Shown piece by piece: positions 46,888 to 60,202 of a stretch of DNA of 64,000 nucleotides. A program made the position numbers and the translations under genes. Source of the stretch: Dactylis glomerata (Eukaryota; Streptophyta; Magnoliopsida; Poales; Poaceae). Positions within the stretch are counted from its first letter, which is position 1. Every line of letters starts with the position of its first letter. The notes beneath the pieces were generated by a model, which did not search any database, was not told the DNA's origin, and worked only from the letters and a program-made list of their open reading frames with translations. The stretch spans positions 557,757-621,756 of the forward strand of contig QXEO01001136.1 of NCBI GenBank assembly GCA_007115705.1, read 5' to 3'.

Positions 46888-47783
46888 TCATGCGGGCAGG
46901 ATGACCACCCAGGTGGGAACCCCAAGAGGAAGGTATGATGAGCACAGTAGCAAGTTTTCCCTTAGTAAGAAACCGAGGTTTGTTGATCCAGTAGGAAAAA
47001 GGCACACTTGAGAAGGTGATGCTTGCTAGCTTCGTGACACTCCAGCAAGGGCGCCATTTACGACACTTGTTGGTGCGTCTTCAACTAGTAGCAACGCGGA
47101 ACCTGCACACAACACAACCAAGTACTTTGCTCCCAACTTATGATGAGGTTGTCAATCTCTCTGGTTTGCTGTAAACAAAGGTATGAGCATATCGAGTGGA
47201 AAACAGTAGTAGTATGCGAGAAAGTAAACAGTGCGAGTAATAGTAAAACGGTGTAACTATGTAAAGGAGATTGGACCGGGGTCCACAGTTCACTAGTGGT
47301 GTCTCTCCATAAGATAAATAACAACATGCTGGGTAAACAAATTACAATTGGGGAATTGATAGAATAAAGATAGCATGCATATGTCACGAGGATCACCATG
47401 AGATTTACTCTAGGCATTACAACAAAATACATAGACCGCCATCCAACTGCATCTATGACTAATAATCCACTCGCGGGGAATCATCCGAGGACCCTGAAAG
47501 TATTAAGTTGCGAACAACAGATAACTGCATTAAGCAAAGTGTGTAATGTAAACAAAACGAATGTCCTTGGACACAAAAATGTTGTTTTCTCCCTAGTGGC
47601 AACAGCACATCTACAACCTTAGAGGTTTCTGTCACTCCCCAGATTAAATAGAGGCATGAACCCAACTATCGAGCATAAATACCCCCTCTTGGAGTCACTA
47701 GTATCTACTTGGACAAGATAGCTACTAACAACGGAGAGCATGCAAGATCATAAACAATATAGAGATAACATAAGATAATATTT
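46888..47783 (-). repeat. Partial LTR (U5 side), first copy
   Basis: Matches 40736-41630. It stops at TAAGATAATATTT and is fused to a leader segment (GATGGCGCCCAG) instead of continuing into the rest of the LTR. Confidence 0.8.
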
Positions 47784-48756
47784 GATGGCGCCCAGTTAAC
47801 GAGGAAGATTATTCTTCTTCGGTCCCTGGCAACGGCGTCAGAAAATAGCTTGATGCGGACGGTGTTGATATATAGATCACCGACCAGTTGGGAACCCCAA
47901 GAGGAAGGTATGATGAGCACAACAGCAGTTTTCCCTTAGTAAGAAACCAAGGTTTATCAGTCTAGTAGGAGAAAGCCAAACTTAAGAAGGTGATGCTTGC
48001 TAGCTTAGTGACACTCCAACAAGGGCGCCGTTTACGATACTTGTTAGCGCGTCTTCAACTAGTAGCAACGCGGAACCTGTACACAACACAACCAAGAACT
48101 TTGCTCCCAACTTATGATGAGGTTGTCAATCTCACTGGTTTGCTGTAAACAAAGGATTGAGCGTATCGAGTGGAAAGCAATAGTAGTATGCGAGAAAGTA
48201 AACATTGTGAGTAATAGTAAAACAGTGTAACAATGTAAAGGAAACTGGACCGGGGTCCACAGTTCACTAGTGGTGTCTCTCCATAAAATAAATAACAACA
48301 TGCTGGGTAAACAAATTACAGTTGGAAATTGATAGAATAAAGATAACGTGCATATGTCGGGAGGATCACTATGAGATTTATTCTGGGCATTACAACAAAA
48401 TACATAGATCGCCATCCAACTGCATCTATGACTAATAATCCACTCGCGGGGAATCATCAGAGGACCCCGAAAGTATTAAGTTACAAATAACAGATAACTG
48501 CATTAAGCAAAGTGTGTAATGTAAACAAAACGAATGTCCTTGGACACAAGAATGTTGTTTTCTCCCTAGTGGCAACAGCACATCTACAACCTTATAGGTT
48601 TCTGTCACTCCCCTAGATTAAATAGAGGCATGAACCCAACTATCGAGCATAAATACCCCCTCTTGGAGTCACTAGTATCTACTTGCCAAGATAGCTACTA
48701 ACAACGGATAGCATGCAAGATCATAAACAACATAGAGATAACATAAGATAATATTT
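47784..48756 (-). repeat. Tandem unit: leader-PBS (67 bp) plus partial LTR
   Basis: The leader and PBS occupy 47784-47850 (CTGACGCCGTTGCCAGGG on the minus strand), and the LTR part 47851-48756 ends at the same TAAGATAATATTT/GATGGCGCC junction. The unit is 973 bp and its start repeats at 48757. The LTR end TGATGCGGACGG differs from that of the first copy. Confidence 0.8.
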
Positions 48757-48823
48757 GATGGCGCCCAGTTGACGAGGGAGATTATTCTTCTTCGGTCCCC
48801 GGCAACGGCGCCAGAAAATAGCT
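48757..48823 (-). other. Second leader-PBS segment of the tandem
   Basis: Same 67 bp as 47784-47850 with few changes. The PBS on the minus strand is CTGGCGCCGTTGCCGGGG. Confidence 0.75.
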
Positions 48824-50469
48824 TGATGCGGACGGTGTTGATATATAGATCACCGACCAGTTGGGAACCCCAAGAAGAAGGTATGATGAGAACAGCAGCA
48901 GTTTTCCCTCAGTAAGAAACCAAGGTTTATCAGTCCAGTAGGAGAAAGCCAAACTTAAGAAGGTGATTCTTGCTAGCTTAGTGACACTCCAACAAGGGCG
49001 CCGTTTATGATACTTGTTAGCGCGTCTTCAACTAGTAGTAACACGGAACCTGCACACAACACAACCAAGAACTTTGCTCCCAACTTACGATGAGGTTGTC
49101 AATCTCACCGGTTTGCTGTAAACAAAGGAATGAGCGTATCAAGTGGAAAGCAATAGTAGTATGCGAGAAAGTAAACAGTGCGAGTAATAGTAAAATGGTG
49201 TAACAATGTAAAGGAAATTGGACCGGGGTCCACAGTTCACTAGTGGTGTCTCTCCATAAAATAAATAACAACATGGTGGGTAAACAAATTACAGTTGGCA
49301 ATTGATAGAATAAAGATAACGTGCATATGTCGGGAGGATCACTATGAGATTTACTCTGGGCATTACAACAAAATACATAGACCGCCATCCAACTGCATCT
49401 ATGACTAATAATCCACTCGCGGGGAATCATCCGAGGACCCCGAAAGTATTAAGTTGCGAACAACGGATAACTGCATTAAGCAAAGTGTGTAATGTAAACA
49501 AAACAAATATCCTTGGACAAAAGAATGTTGTTTTCTCACTAGTGGGAATAGCACATCTACAACCTTAGAGGTCTCTGTCACTCCCCCATATTAAATAGAG
49601 GCATGAACCCAACAATCGAGCATAAATACTCCCTCTTGGAGTCACTAGTATCTACTTGGCCAAGATAGCTACTAACAACGGAGAGCATGCAAGATCATAA
49701 ACAACATAGAGATAACATAGAATATATTATTTAGCACATCAACTCAACATAACACCAATATTCATCGGATCCCAACAAACACAACATGTAGAATTACACA
49801 AAGATAATCTCGATCATGTAAGGTAGCTCACGAGATCTAAACATGAAGCACATGGTGGAGAAGACAACCATCTAGCTATTGCTATGGACCCATAGTCCAA
49901 GGTAGACTACTCACTCATCGCGCCGGAGGCAAGCATGGCGATGAAGAAGACCGCTGGTGGCGATTCCCCTTTCCGGCAGGGTGCCGGGAAGAGCTTCTGG
50001 ACCCTCCCGATCTCGGGTCGACGATGACGGCAGATCGTGATGTGTTTCTAGAAAATTGATCGGGAACTTAGGTTTTTCCCATCGGGGGGTCTTTATAGGC
50101 GAAGGGGCAGCGTCGGAGGTGGACTAGAGCGGTCTCACACATAGGGGGCGCGGGCCAGGGGCTGGCCGCGCCGCCCTACTATGTGGCCGGCCCGTGGCCC
50201 CCTCCGTCTCCTCTTCGGTCTTCTGGAAGCTTCGTTAAATAATAGGAGGTTCGGCTTTTGTTTCGTCCAATTCCGAGAATATTTCCTGTGTAACTTTCCT
50301 GAAATACAAAAACAGCAGAAAAAACAGGAAACTGGCACTGTGGCATCTTGTTAATAGGTTAGTCCCGGAAAATGCATAAAAACGCCACGAAGTGTAACAA
50401 ACCACTAAGAAAATGGTGTAAGAACAAGCATGGAGCATCAAAAATTATAGATACGTTTGAGACGTATCA
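48824..50469 (-). repeat. Full LTR shared by two internal regions
   Basis: It starts TGATGCGGACGG and ends GAGACGTATCA at 50469, directly followed by the polypurine motif of a second internal region. A minus-strand TATA (TATAAAGA) lies near 50090 and a GC hairpin near 50147-50178. Confidence 0.85.
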
Positions 50470-52009
50470 GCATCCCCAAGCTTAACTCATGCTCGTCCTC
50501 GAGTAGGTAAGTGATAACAAAAGAATAATTTTTGAGGTGACATGCACCAACACAATCTTGATCATCTATGTAAAGCATTGAGTGTTGGGATCAAAAGAAC
50601 TTAATACATGGGCATGAAAGATATAATCTTGATAGAAGAAACTTAGCAACCATGTTATAAAATGAAAAAGAACACAAATGAAAGATCATGAAAATGAAAC
50701 AATGAAAGTCAAACGTGTGTTCAAATCATATGGAAAAACATAGCAAATGGTTTTCAGCTTGTCCTTCATGAGAGAGCAAAACATAAATGCATAGGACACC
50801 TTCAATTTTAAGAGGGCAACTAGATACAAATAATTTAAGAACAAGTGAAACCAAAATCATGAATCAATCAATGAAAACTTCGGGACAATGCACATTATAC
50901 TCAGAATGACAACTATGCTCTCTTAGACGGTGCATAAAGGTAGAAGGTGGAGACTCAACATAAAAGTAAAAGAAAGGCCCTTCGCAGAGGGAATCAGTGA
51001 TTGCAAGTTTTATAAACCTTCAAAAATTATGGTACTTACTAGTTTTGAGCTCTCATTGCCCCCATCATAGGCATCTTGAATGGTTAAAGTTAATGCGAGT
51101 ACAATTATGAAGCATATGCTTGACAAATCATAAGTTGAAAACCTCGTGTCCCGTGAAGTACGAATACCCAAACCTCATGCTACTCGACTTAGAGTTCCAA
51201 GCAAGCTCTTGTCATTGTAAGTATACACGTATCATTGAGAACCACCAACGGGGTACCTCCATGCCCGATGACATGGAACAAGCCCACATCAAAATGACAG
51301 GACAAACAGACAATGAACACCTTGGCATCTCTTTTATTTACCATTGGTATAGCTTTTTATTTTGAGATGCGTCGTCGAATGTTCACTATGGGCATGTTGT
51401 AAATTTCCACCATGAATTATGCATGGCTTAGATTAGCGGCCCATGCGTTTCACTAACACGTATACAAACTCCATGATCCCGCAAGATTCCCAATTTATTT
51501 CACATCGCGAGTATCCATAAACAAAAGATCATGATATCAACTCAAATAAGGAGTGCAATGTTGAAAGCTTACCCCATGACGGCATGGTTTGGCTAATTTC
51601 CAACTTACAACTTGCAAGCATAACAACTCAATATAAGAGAGCCACAATGTCAAATTTTTAAGAACGAGAAAAGTAAAGTGTGCCATCAGGTGCGTGAGAT
51701 CTTTACTGACCAATTTTCGCATAACACCAAAAAGAGTTTAGTTTGAAGGATAGATAAAAGCAAGTCAAATGTACTTTGGAATAGCAAATTTCTAATAGGT
51801 ATGTATGGTGGACACCTTGGAACAACTTGGTTTTTAGGAGTTGGATGCACGAGTAGAGCTCATACTCAGTACAAAATGAGGGCTAGCAAAAGACTGTGAG
51901 CGACCAACTAAGAGAGCAATAACGGCCATAATCATGCAAAGCGACAAAGCAACATTAAAAGAAGCATAAGATGGCATCAAAAGTCAAAAACTAAATTATC
52001 ATAGAGGCT
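50470..52009 (-). other. Truncated non-coding 3' region of a second Athila-related element
   Basis: Colinear with 42368-43918. It is cut at CATAGAGGC by the insertion of Athila-type copy 2. Confidence 0.75.
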
Positions 52010-55000
52010 TGATACGTCCAAAACGTATCTACTTTTCCGAACGCTTTTGCTATCGTTTCTCCTCTAATTTGTGTGTTTTGAATACAACTAATGCGAACTA
52101 ACGCTGTTTTCAGCAGAATTGCCCTGGTGTCTTGTTTTTGTGCAGAAATCCAACTTTCAGGAAAAATTCCAGAAAATATCGCAAAAATCCTATTTTGCCA
52201 GAAGACCCACGGAGCCAGAAGGGGAGACGAAGAGAGGCAGTGAGCTGGGCTCACCACCAGGGGGCGCGGCCCAGGCCTGGCCGCACCCACCTGTGGTGAG
52301 GCCACCTCGGCCGTTGCCTCGACCCCTCCTTCCGCCTACATATACCCTCTGACCTGAAGGAGCGGGGGTTCAGCGTTTTTTCGAGATAGACTTCTGCTAC
52401 ACTGCCACCATCAGAAACCGCGATTCGGAACCAGAAACTCCGTTCTGGCACCCTGCCGGGACAGGGATTTGGAGGAGATCTTCACCACCATCATCACCGA
52501 CGTCTCTCCATCAACCATCCATGACTCCCCCATCCATGTGTGAGTAATTCCCGCTGTAGGCGAAGGGGATGGTAGGGATTGGATGAGATCATTCATTTAA
52601 TTTGCTATGAGATTGTTAGGGCATAGTGCCTAGTATCTACTATTAGTGCTTATGACATTGTTGTAACTTGTTGTGCTTAATACTTGTCACTTTGGGCCCG
52701 AGTGCCATGATCTCAGATCTAAACTTGTTATTGTTTTATAATGATACTTGTTGTTTATGATCTTACCTGCAAGTTGTTTACACGTATCGTTGTCCGAAAC
52801 CCGAGGCCCCAAAGTGACAGAAATTGGGATAACCTGTAGTGACCTCACCTTTTAAAGATGACGATCCCTGTGCTTTTTAGTGCTAGTCCCTGGATCAACG
52901 CTAGCACACACAGTTTAAGATGTAATATCAAGAAACAAGGGTCATTATATTACATCGCATGATCCAGCAATTACATAAAGAACTTTACAATGCTCATAGC
53001 ATAGAGCTTTCAGAGTTTATAACGAAATCAAAACTAGCATGGAGTCCTTCTTCTTCATGTGCCACAGGCGAACATGTTGCGGATAGACTCGTAACCCTGT
53101 CGTACCTTTCTTAACGTCAAAACCTACAACATGAAACGTTGCAGCCACAAAGGGTCAATACACTTGAATTGTATTGGAAAGATGTCATTGTTTGGTGGAC
53201 ACCAGTGGAACCTAACACTTAAATGAATATTTGGCTAGGTGGAGCTTCAGACCTATTTGCACTAAGCAATTTAATCCTATCATTTTCTTGTAGCAAAACT
53301 TTTACCTAGACAACTTGACTTGGGTGATCTACCCCTGTAGTCACAGGCCGTAGTTATCGTACGGGACACACTGGTCGATAAATACCTACATCAATTGTCA
53401 AAACCTCAATTACTACATATGGACAACTTGGTTTGGGTGAACCATTCCTGCAGACACTGGCACATAGACATGGCACAGGAACTGCTAGCCAATAGACACT
53501 TGCACCAATTGCCATATTCCCAGTTCAACCCACAAGTTTTAATTTTAAGAAGTTGGCATCATGAGATCCTTGAACATCTTCAAAATCATGTCGCTCAAAA
53601 TTGTCCATAACTGGGGACACGACTAAGTACTTAGTTTAACCCTCTGCAGAGGTGGTGCACTTTTCCCACAAGACTCAGTCAACCTCTTTTGCCATGATGC
53701 TCATTTTGCTCAAATGGCCAAGTGAAGACTAAGATGAGACCTTTCAGAAGCAATCCCTCATACCAACCCGGACGCGTTCCCTCCTATCATCATCTACCAC
53801 CCTCTGTCCGTCTGGCTGAGTTCTCGCAACTTAGTTAGTCAAGAAAGAGCCCATATGACTCATGGTTGCACTGGAAGCTTCACGACTTGAGCGTCTCCAA
53901 TCTCTTTGTTCCTGGGTGGCCGTCCACAAGTGAGATACACCTGGTGGTTCAGAGGTTCAACGACATGACCCTAGGGAACCACTCAACACAAATCCATTCT
54001 TACCACTTTCCACCCAGGTGTTTCATTAACTTAGTTGTTTTTCTTGGTTTTTGCAAAACAAGGGTTTTCAATACTTAGTCAAATCATGTGATATCCCTTC
54101 CCACAACAAGTGTAAGGCAACCTATAGCAGCAGCAGTTCTACTAGGAGATGCAAAGGCTAGACATAAGCTAGACAATAGACTTAGCATAAAATCATAACT
54201 ACTAAGACCATATTTATAAAAACACCTACACATGCATCTTCTACAAGAAAAGCTACTAGTGACAATTCTTTAGTAGGACAAGAAGATGATGACACTTGTC
54301 TTAGTTATTTTCTGAAGATTGTACTTCTCTTAGTCAACACACGTAGCTCTTCGTACAACTATAAGATAAAAGATAACACAAAATAAACACACCATTCAAG
54401 GCAACATAATCAAACAAGACAACAAAAAGTGTTTATTTGTTTTAGCTTAGTCTTGTTTTGTCTTAGTGATATTTGCATGAGGTTAGTTTGATATGGATGG
54501 AGAGAATGGCTAAGTCAAGGACTTTATAGATTTATGGGGTTTCATAGGTTGTTTAGGGAGAGTTAAACACTTTAGCAAAATAACTTAGGCTGGATGAATA
54601 ATTCCTAAGTCATGGGGTTTATCACTTTTGTCTTCTTGACTTCTCTTCTCTTGATCTTCCTCTTTGACTTCAGCTCCTTGTCTTCTCTTCAACATCTTCT
54701 CCATGGCCTTGATATGGAAAACTTCTATGCCACTTTGTTGGATGGAGTAGTCAAATACTTAGAAGTATTTTGGATGTGATGGGGTTGTTGGTTTTGCACT
54801 TGGGCAAAGGTAGGGAGTGGATTTTTACTAAGTCATGGTAGATTTTATGTGGTCATTAGGACTTAGCATATTTCACACTTTTGTTTAGTGGGACAAAATG
54901 AAATAGCACAAAATGCATGATAGGAATTAGAGATTTGATATTTGCTAAGTGTTTCAAATAACACAATTCTTGTAAAAAGATTGTGCTCATGAAGTTTGAC

Positions 55001-57477
55001 TTTGAATACCTAGGATATGTGTGTGAAGTGTTCTGGTGACTTTCTATTATCAAGATAATCAATTTTGCAAAAGGAGTTAGGCCTAAATTCATTATAGAAT
55101 TAAATATAGAAAGACAATACTCAAATCTCCATTTGAATTTGAATATTTGGTGAAATTGGTTCAAATGATTTTTGCAGTGGTTCTACTGGATAGAGGATAA
55201 TAATAAGATCCTATTGCAAAAATAATCAATTAAAAATGATTTATAGAATTTGAATTATATCAAAATTACTCAAATTCACATGTTTGAATTTGAATTATTT
55301 TAACTATTTCAAAATTCAAATTTTATTGCAGAGTGGTGTTCTACACATTTCTAGGATTCCAGGGACATATTATTCGTAATTTTTGGATTAACAGATCAAT
55401 AGATATTGATTTTACAAGATTCAGATATTTTCTGTTTTAATTTCTAATGTGTTTTATGTTTAACCGAGGGGCTGGCCACGTGGCCTATTCCTATTGGCCG
55501 GTACCGGTTCGGCCGGATCGGGCTTTACGGCCGTTGGATCTAAGAGGATCTGACGCCCCAGATCCACTGATACCGATTCAATCTGGGATCTAACCTAGGC
55601 CCTCAGATCTGGATCTAACGGGCAAAAAACAAATCAGGGGAAATGTCTCACCTCCGGCTAGGGTTCCGGTCGATGGCGGCGAGGTGGCGGCGAGGTTTGG
55701 TCGTCGACAGTGTGCTGGGGCTTCCCGAAGGCGATGGAGACCAGGACGATGATCAACGCGTCGTGGCGGAGTCGAGGGTGAGGACGGCATTCTCGTGGAG
55801 TCTCTGGATCGGCTGCTGGGCACGGCCGGAGGTGCTCTGGGCGACGGTGAGGTTCGGGAGTGGATGGCGTCGTTGATTCTCTGCGGAATAGAAGATATCA
55901 GGGGCATCAACGTGGGCGCCGAAGAAGGGGGAGAAGGATAGGACAGGAGAGGGAGTACGGGATTACCTAAATCCGTCGGAAACGAGCGGAAGAGGCTGCA
56001 GGCGAGCGGATCTCCGGTGAGGAATTTCGTCGCTCCGGCGTTCTTCTCTAGCTCGGGGAAAAGGGGAAATGGGGGAGGAAGAGGGGGCGGTTTAAATAGG
56101 CTCGGCGTCGTCGAATTTAGGCAAGTATTCAAGGGGATTTAAGAGGGAGAATTAACAGGGGAGGAACTTGGTCTCCGGCGAGAAATCTGGCTGAAGGTTG
56201 ATGATGACATGTGGGGGCCACATGTCAGAGAGAGAGAGGGAAATAACGGTACCGGTTCGGGAATGACTAGATGGGCCGTGGGCTCCTTTTCTGTTCTCGG
56301 CCGAGGGTTCCCGAGGCCCTTTTATTCTTTTTCCTTTTTACTTTTCTTTTTTCTTTTTCTGTTTTCTTGTTTTCTTTATAAATTTTGCATTTTTGAATCC
56401 AAATTGTTTCAAACCAATTTTGTAGAGTTTCTAAGATTCCAAGCATCAATCCAGAACAATAAAAACATGTCTTTCATAATTTAAGCAAAAATTTAAATAA
56501 AGATTTATAATTTGATCAAGGGTTTTATTGCATAAGTTAAAATAAAACTAGGTTTTCAAATTAATTCCTTTTTAAAGCAGAGAATAAATTTTATATAAAT
56601 GATATTTGGATTTTGTTTTCAAACAAGCTTTTGTCATTGCAACTTTATTTGATATAAATTCTTTTGTAAAATGTTGCCTTTGCAAATGTTGCTTGCATAG
56701 GATTTGAATAAAAAGCCATAGTAGTATTTTGAATTTCCTTTCCTCAAAGTAGTTTCTTCATGAGATAATAAAAGTTTGAAATGGCTTTTCCAATAAATCT
56801 TTTAAATAAAGCATGAAGTTTTAATTCCTTGTGAAATTTGAAATCCAAACAAACAAACATGGTTCCTTTTTTTTCACATTCCAAATTTTGGGATGTGACA
56901 TAACCGGAGGGGATGGCTATGATGTGAGGATCACATGTGTTCACCGAGTGTTAATGCTTTGCTCCGATACTTTATTAAAATGATTACCTTAATTACCAGT
57001 AGTTTCCCTTGAGGCCCTGCTGCAACAGGCTGGTAGGACAAAAGATGTCGTGCAAGTTTCTCATTGCGAGCACGTGCGACTATATACGGAACACATGCCT
57101 ATGATTGTTTAGTACTAGGATGCTTTATCATTATTTATCTGCAATGCCCATGTCTCACTAATTTCATGAATTATCTTATCCATGCAACGCCCATACATCC
57201 ATCCCTATGCCTACAGTATTTTTATCCTACTGTTTACTATTGCTACTATTACTGCTTCTATTTTACTATTGCTGTTACTGTTTTGCTACTATCACCACTA
57301 TAAAACTGTTGCTACTGATAAACCGCTGCGAACAAGTCTGTTTCCAGGTGCAGCTGAATTGACAACTCATCTGTTAAGGCTTATAAATATTCTTTGGTTC
57401 CCCTTGTGTCGAATCAATAAATTTGGGTTTTACTTCCCTCGAAGACTGTTGCGATCCCCTATACTTGTGGGTCATCA
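52010..57477 (+). repeat. 5' LTR of Athila-type copy 2, split by a solo LTR
   Basis: It starts TGATACGTCCAAAACG and ends GTGGGTCATCA. Without the 52835-56905 insert it is 1397 bp, close to the 1394 bp of the 3' LTR of copy 1. A GC hairpin lies at 52262-52288. Confidence 0.88.
52835..56900 (-). mobile_element. Solo LTR of a long-LTR gypsy element (4066 bp)
   Basis: It is flanked by TAACC (52830-52834 and 56901-56905) and bounded by TGTAGTGACC and GGGATGTGACA. The uninterrupted site is seen at 28928 in the copy 1 LTR. A TATA-like TATTTAAA on the minus strand near 56092, a GC-rich zone (55480-56300) and the CTCTGCAGAGGTGGTGCACTTTTCCC-type motif near 53640 place it with the Tekay-like LTRs in minus orientation. 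ORFs inside it are not gene-like. Both internal region and second LTR were lost by LTR-LTR recombination. Confidence 0.88.
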
Positions 57478-57488
57478 AGACAATTTTC

Positions 57489-57506
57489 TGGCACCGTTGC
57501 CGAGGA
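57489..57506 (+). other. Primer binding site of Athila-type copy 2
   Basis: TGGCACCGTTGCCGAGGA differs by two G-to-A changes from the intact site at 17641. Confidence 0.75.
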
Positions 57507-57565
57507 GCATAGCTTTATTTTTAAGTTCACTTGGAATTTATATTGTTCGCTGCAATCCTTTCATC

Positions 57566-60202
57566 ATGGGTAAACCTCGTGATGGAAAAGTTCCTATATT
57601 GCCATCCACTACAAGAAGAGGTACGACTCTGAACACCTCTGATGCTCTTGATTCACCATCTGTTATGAGTAAGTTGCTTATACTACCACATGCACACGCT
57701 ACTGCTACTTCTTCTGCTGAGTTTGAAAATGCCACTGATAATTTAGATGATGGTTCTACTGTGCTTGATGAGAGTGGTTCGCTAGGTTCCTTTTTAGATG
57801 CTACAATTGCTAGAGCTATGATGGGAAACACCACTGTTACACCTCTTAGTTCACCTGAGTCTAGGGAATGCCCTAGTGATGATCTTGATGACACTTATAT
57901 TGAGCTTGATGATGATTTTATTGCCAAAGCTCATGCTACTCGTGATGCTAATGATGTTAAGAAACTTCTAGCAAGACGTACTGTTAGATTTAACTTATCT
58001 CCTGATGCTAAGTTTGCTGCTTCTCCCATAAATATTAGAGATAAGGATTATGATTTCTCTTTAGATTTATCTTTGATATCTATTGTTGAGAAAGACCCTT
58101 TTTGTGGTACTGAAGGTGAAAGTGCTATGGCCCATATGAATGAGCTTTCTACTTTGAGTAATTTGTTTTCTGATGATATTAAGCTGCGCACTTACTTTGT
58201 TGCTAAGATTTTCCCTTTTTCATTGAAAGGTGTAGCTAAGACTTGGTTTAATAATTTGTCTCCTGGATCTCTTAATAGTCCTATTGCTTTGGTTAATGCT
58301 TTCTTTTAGAAATATTTTCCTGCTAGTGCTCAACATGCTGCTGTGCAGAAAATCTTTGACTTCGAACAGGGAAAAGGAGAGATATTGCGTGAGTCTTGGG
58401 CAAGGTTTTTCTCTTTAATTAGAGCATTGCCTAAGGAGCCATTGCCTAAAAATGAACTCCTTGATATATTTTATAATGGACTAACTGATGAATCTAAGAC
58501 ATATCTGGATAGTTGTGATGGTTGTGTTTTCAGGGAAAGAACTCCAGCTGAAGCTGAAGAACTAACGGTTAAAATAAGCCAGAATCATGATGATTGGACT
58601 ATGGCTGAGCCAACACCAATGCTAGCGCCAACTTCAGAGCCAGCACCAAAGAAGAGAGGAATGATTGAATTAAATGATGAGATTATGAGGAAAGCCAAGA
58701 AATCTCTTAAGGAGAAAGGTATTAAATCCGAAGATGTGAAGAATTTACCTCCTATAGAAGAATTATGTAAGCCAATCCCTCACTCATCTACTATTGAGGT
58801 ACACTCTCTCCAACGCTTTGATGATAGAGATATTCCTTACTCTAAACCACCTGGTCAATGCTTAGATGAATTAGATAATTTTATTGTCAAGCAAGATAAT
58901 TTTAATAGAAGGGTGCAGAATCATTTGTTGAAAAATTCTAGAGCTATTAAAAAGTTGCAGGATATTGTGGAGAGAACCTCCAATGATGTGAAGATACTTG
59001 TTAAATATTTTCAAATGGTTCAGACTCAAATTGATCAGCTTACCAAGGTGCAAAAAGTCTTGCTAGTTAATGTCGCAAGAGAAAAACAAGCGTGTGAAAT
59101 ATGCACAAGAGGAGGTGCTACCACTCAAGACCCCTTATATCCTAAAGGACATCCTAAGAGGATCGAGCAAGATTCTCAATGCACTTCAAGTGATGGTATT
59201 CCTTCCAAGAAGAAGAAGAAGAAGCATAAAATAGTTGCAGAATCTTCTAAAACAGGTAAAGATCCTAACAGTGTTTCTATTTCTGATGCTAAAACTGAAC
59301 AAGGTAATGCTTCCGATAAAAAAGAAGTTGAAGAGGAACCAGAAAAGCTTGCTAAAAATGCAAAGTGCACTAAGGAAGACTTCATTGCCAACAAGCATGG
59401 TAATAAGAGAGAACCTTGGGTCCAGAAACCAATGCCTTTTCCTGGTAAGAAACACAAGTCTAAAGAAGAAGAACACTACAACAGGTTTTGTGAATGGATG
59501 AGACCTTTATTTTTGCAAATTCCTTTGACTGATGCTATTAGAATGCCTCCTTACGCTAAGTATATGAAAGATATTGTTACTAACAAAAGGAAGATTCCTA
59601 ATGAGGAAATTTCCACTCTACTTGCTAATTATTCTTTTGATGGTAAAGTTTCGGAGGAGCTTGGATATCCAGGTATACCAACTATTCCTTGCTCCATTAA
59701 AAATAACTATGTTAGAACTGCTTTATGAGATTTGGGAGCCGGAGTTAGTGTCATGCCTTTTTCTCTTTATAAGAGACTTGATCTAGAAAAATTGGTATCA
59801 ACTGATATATCTTTGCAAATGGCTGATAATTCTACTACTATTCCTATTGGTATATGTGAAAACGTTCCTGTTCAAGTTGCTAACAGTTGTTTGATATTAA
59901 CTGACTTTGTTGTGTTGGAAATGCCTGAAGATGATAATATGTCTATTATTCTTGGGAGACCTTTTCTAAACACTGCAGGTGCTGTTATTAATTGCAATCA
60001 AGGAAAAGTAACTTTTAATGTCAATGACAAAGAGTACACGGTCTATTTTCCCAAGAAGATTGATAGAAAGAACGCTCTAAATTCAATCAAGAATGTTGAG
60101 ACCATTCGAGTTGGTCAAATTATTTGTTCAGAGCGAAAGCCCAAGGAAGAATATAAAATTGTCATGATTGGGACTATGCCTATCAAGTTTGAGGTAACAT
60201 AA
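57566..60202 (+). pseudogene. gag-protease of Athila-type copy 2, two nonsense codons
   Basis: One frame of 879 codons runs from ATG 57566 (MGKPRDGKVPIL) to TAA 60202. Stops at 58307-58309 (TAG, CAG in copy 1) and 59726-59728 (TGA, TGT in copy 1) break it. The gag core is at residues about 190-330 (KIFPFSLKGVAKTW; LTDESKTYLDSCDGC), then a Lys/Glu-rich linker with a six-lysine run (SKKKKKKHK), and a C-terminal aspartic protease of the Athila type (DLGAGVSVMPF, SIILGRPFLNTAG). The protease active site comes immediately after the second stop. No polymerase follows. A partner element would have to supply RT and integrase. Confidence 0.9.

Larger units (their letters stand above)
40736..52009 (-). 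mobile_element. Array of Athila-related elements in minus orientation
   Basis: On the minus strand the order is internal 3' region (52009-50470), a full LTR (50469-48824), PBS/leader plus partial LTR twice, PBS, gag-protease remnant, long 3' region, polypurine tract and 3' LTR (42367-40736). One LTR is thus shared between two internal regions, as in elements joined by unequal recombination. The LTRs and 3' regions match the plus-strand element at 16006-22999. The array ends where Athila-type copy 2 inserted. Confidence 0.8.

Noticed and set aside
55590..56132. 180-codon Pro/Ser-rich minus ORF in the solo LTR
   Set aside because: It sits in the GC-rich zone of an LTR just downstream of its TATA-like box and shows only low-complexity sequence.
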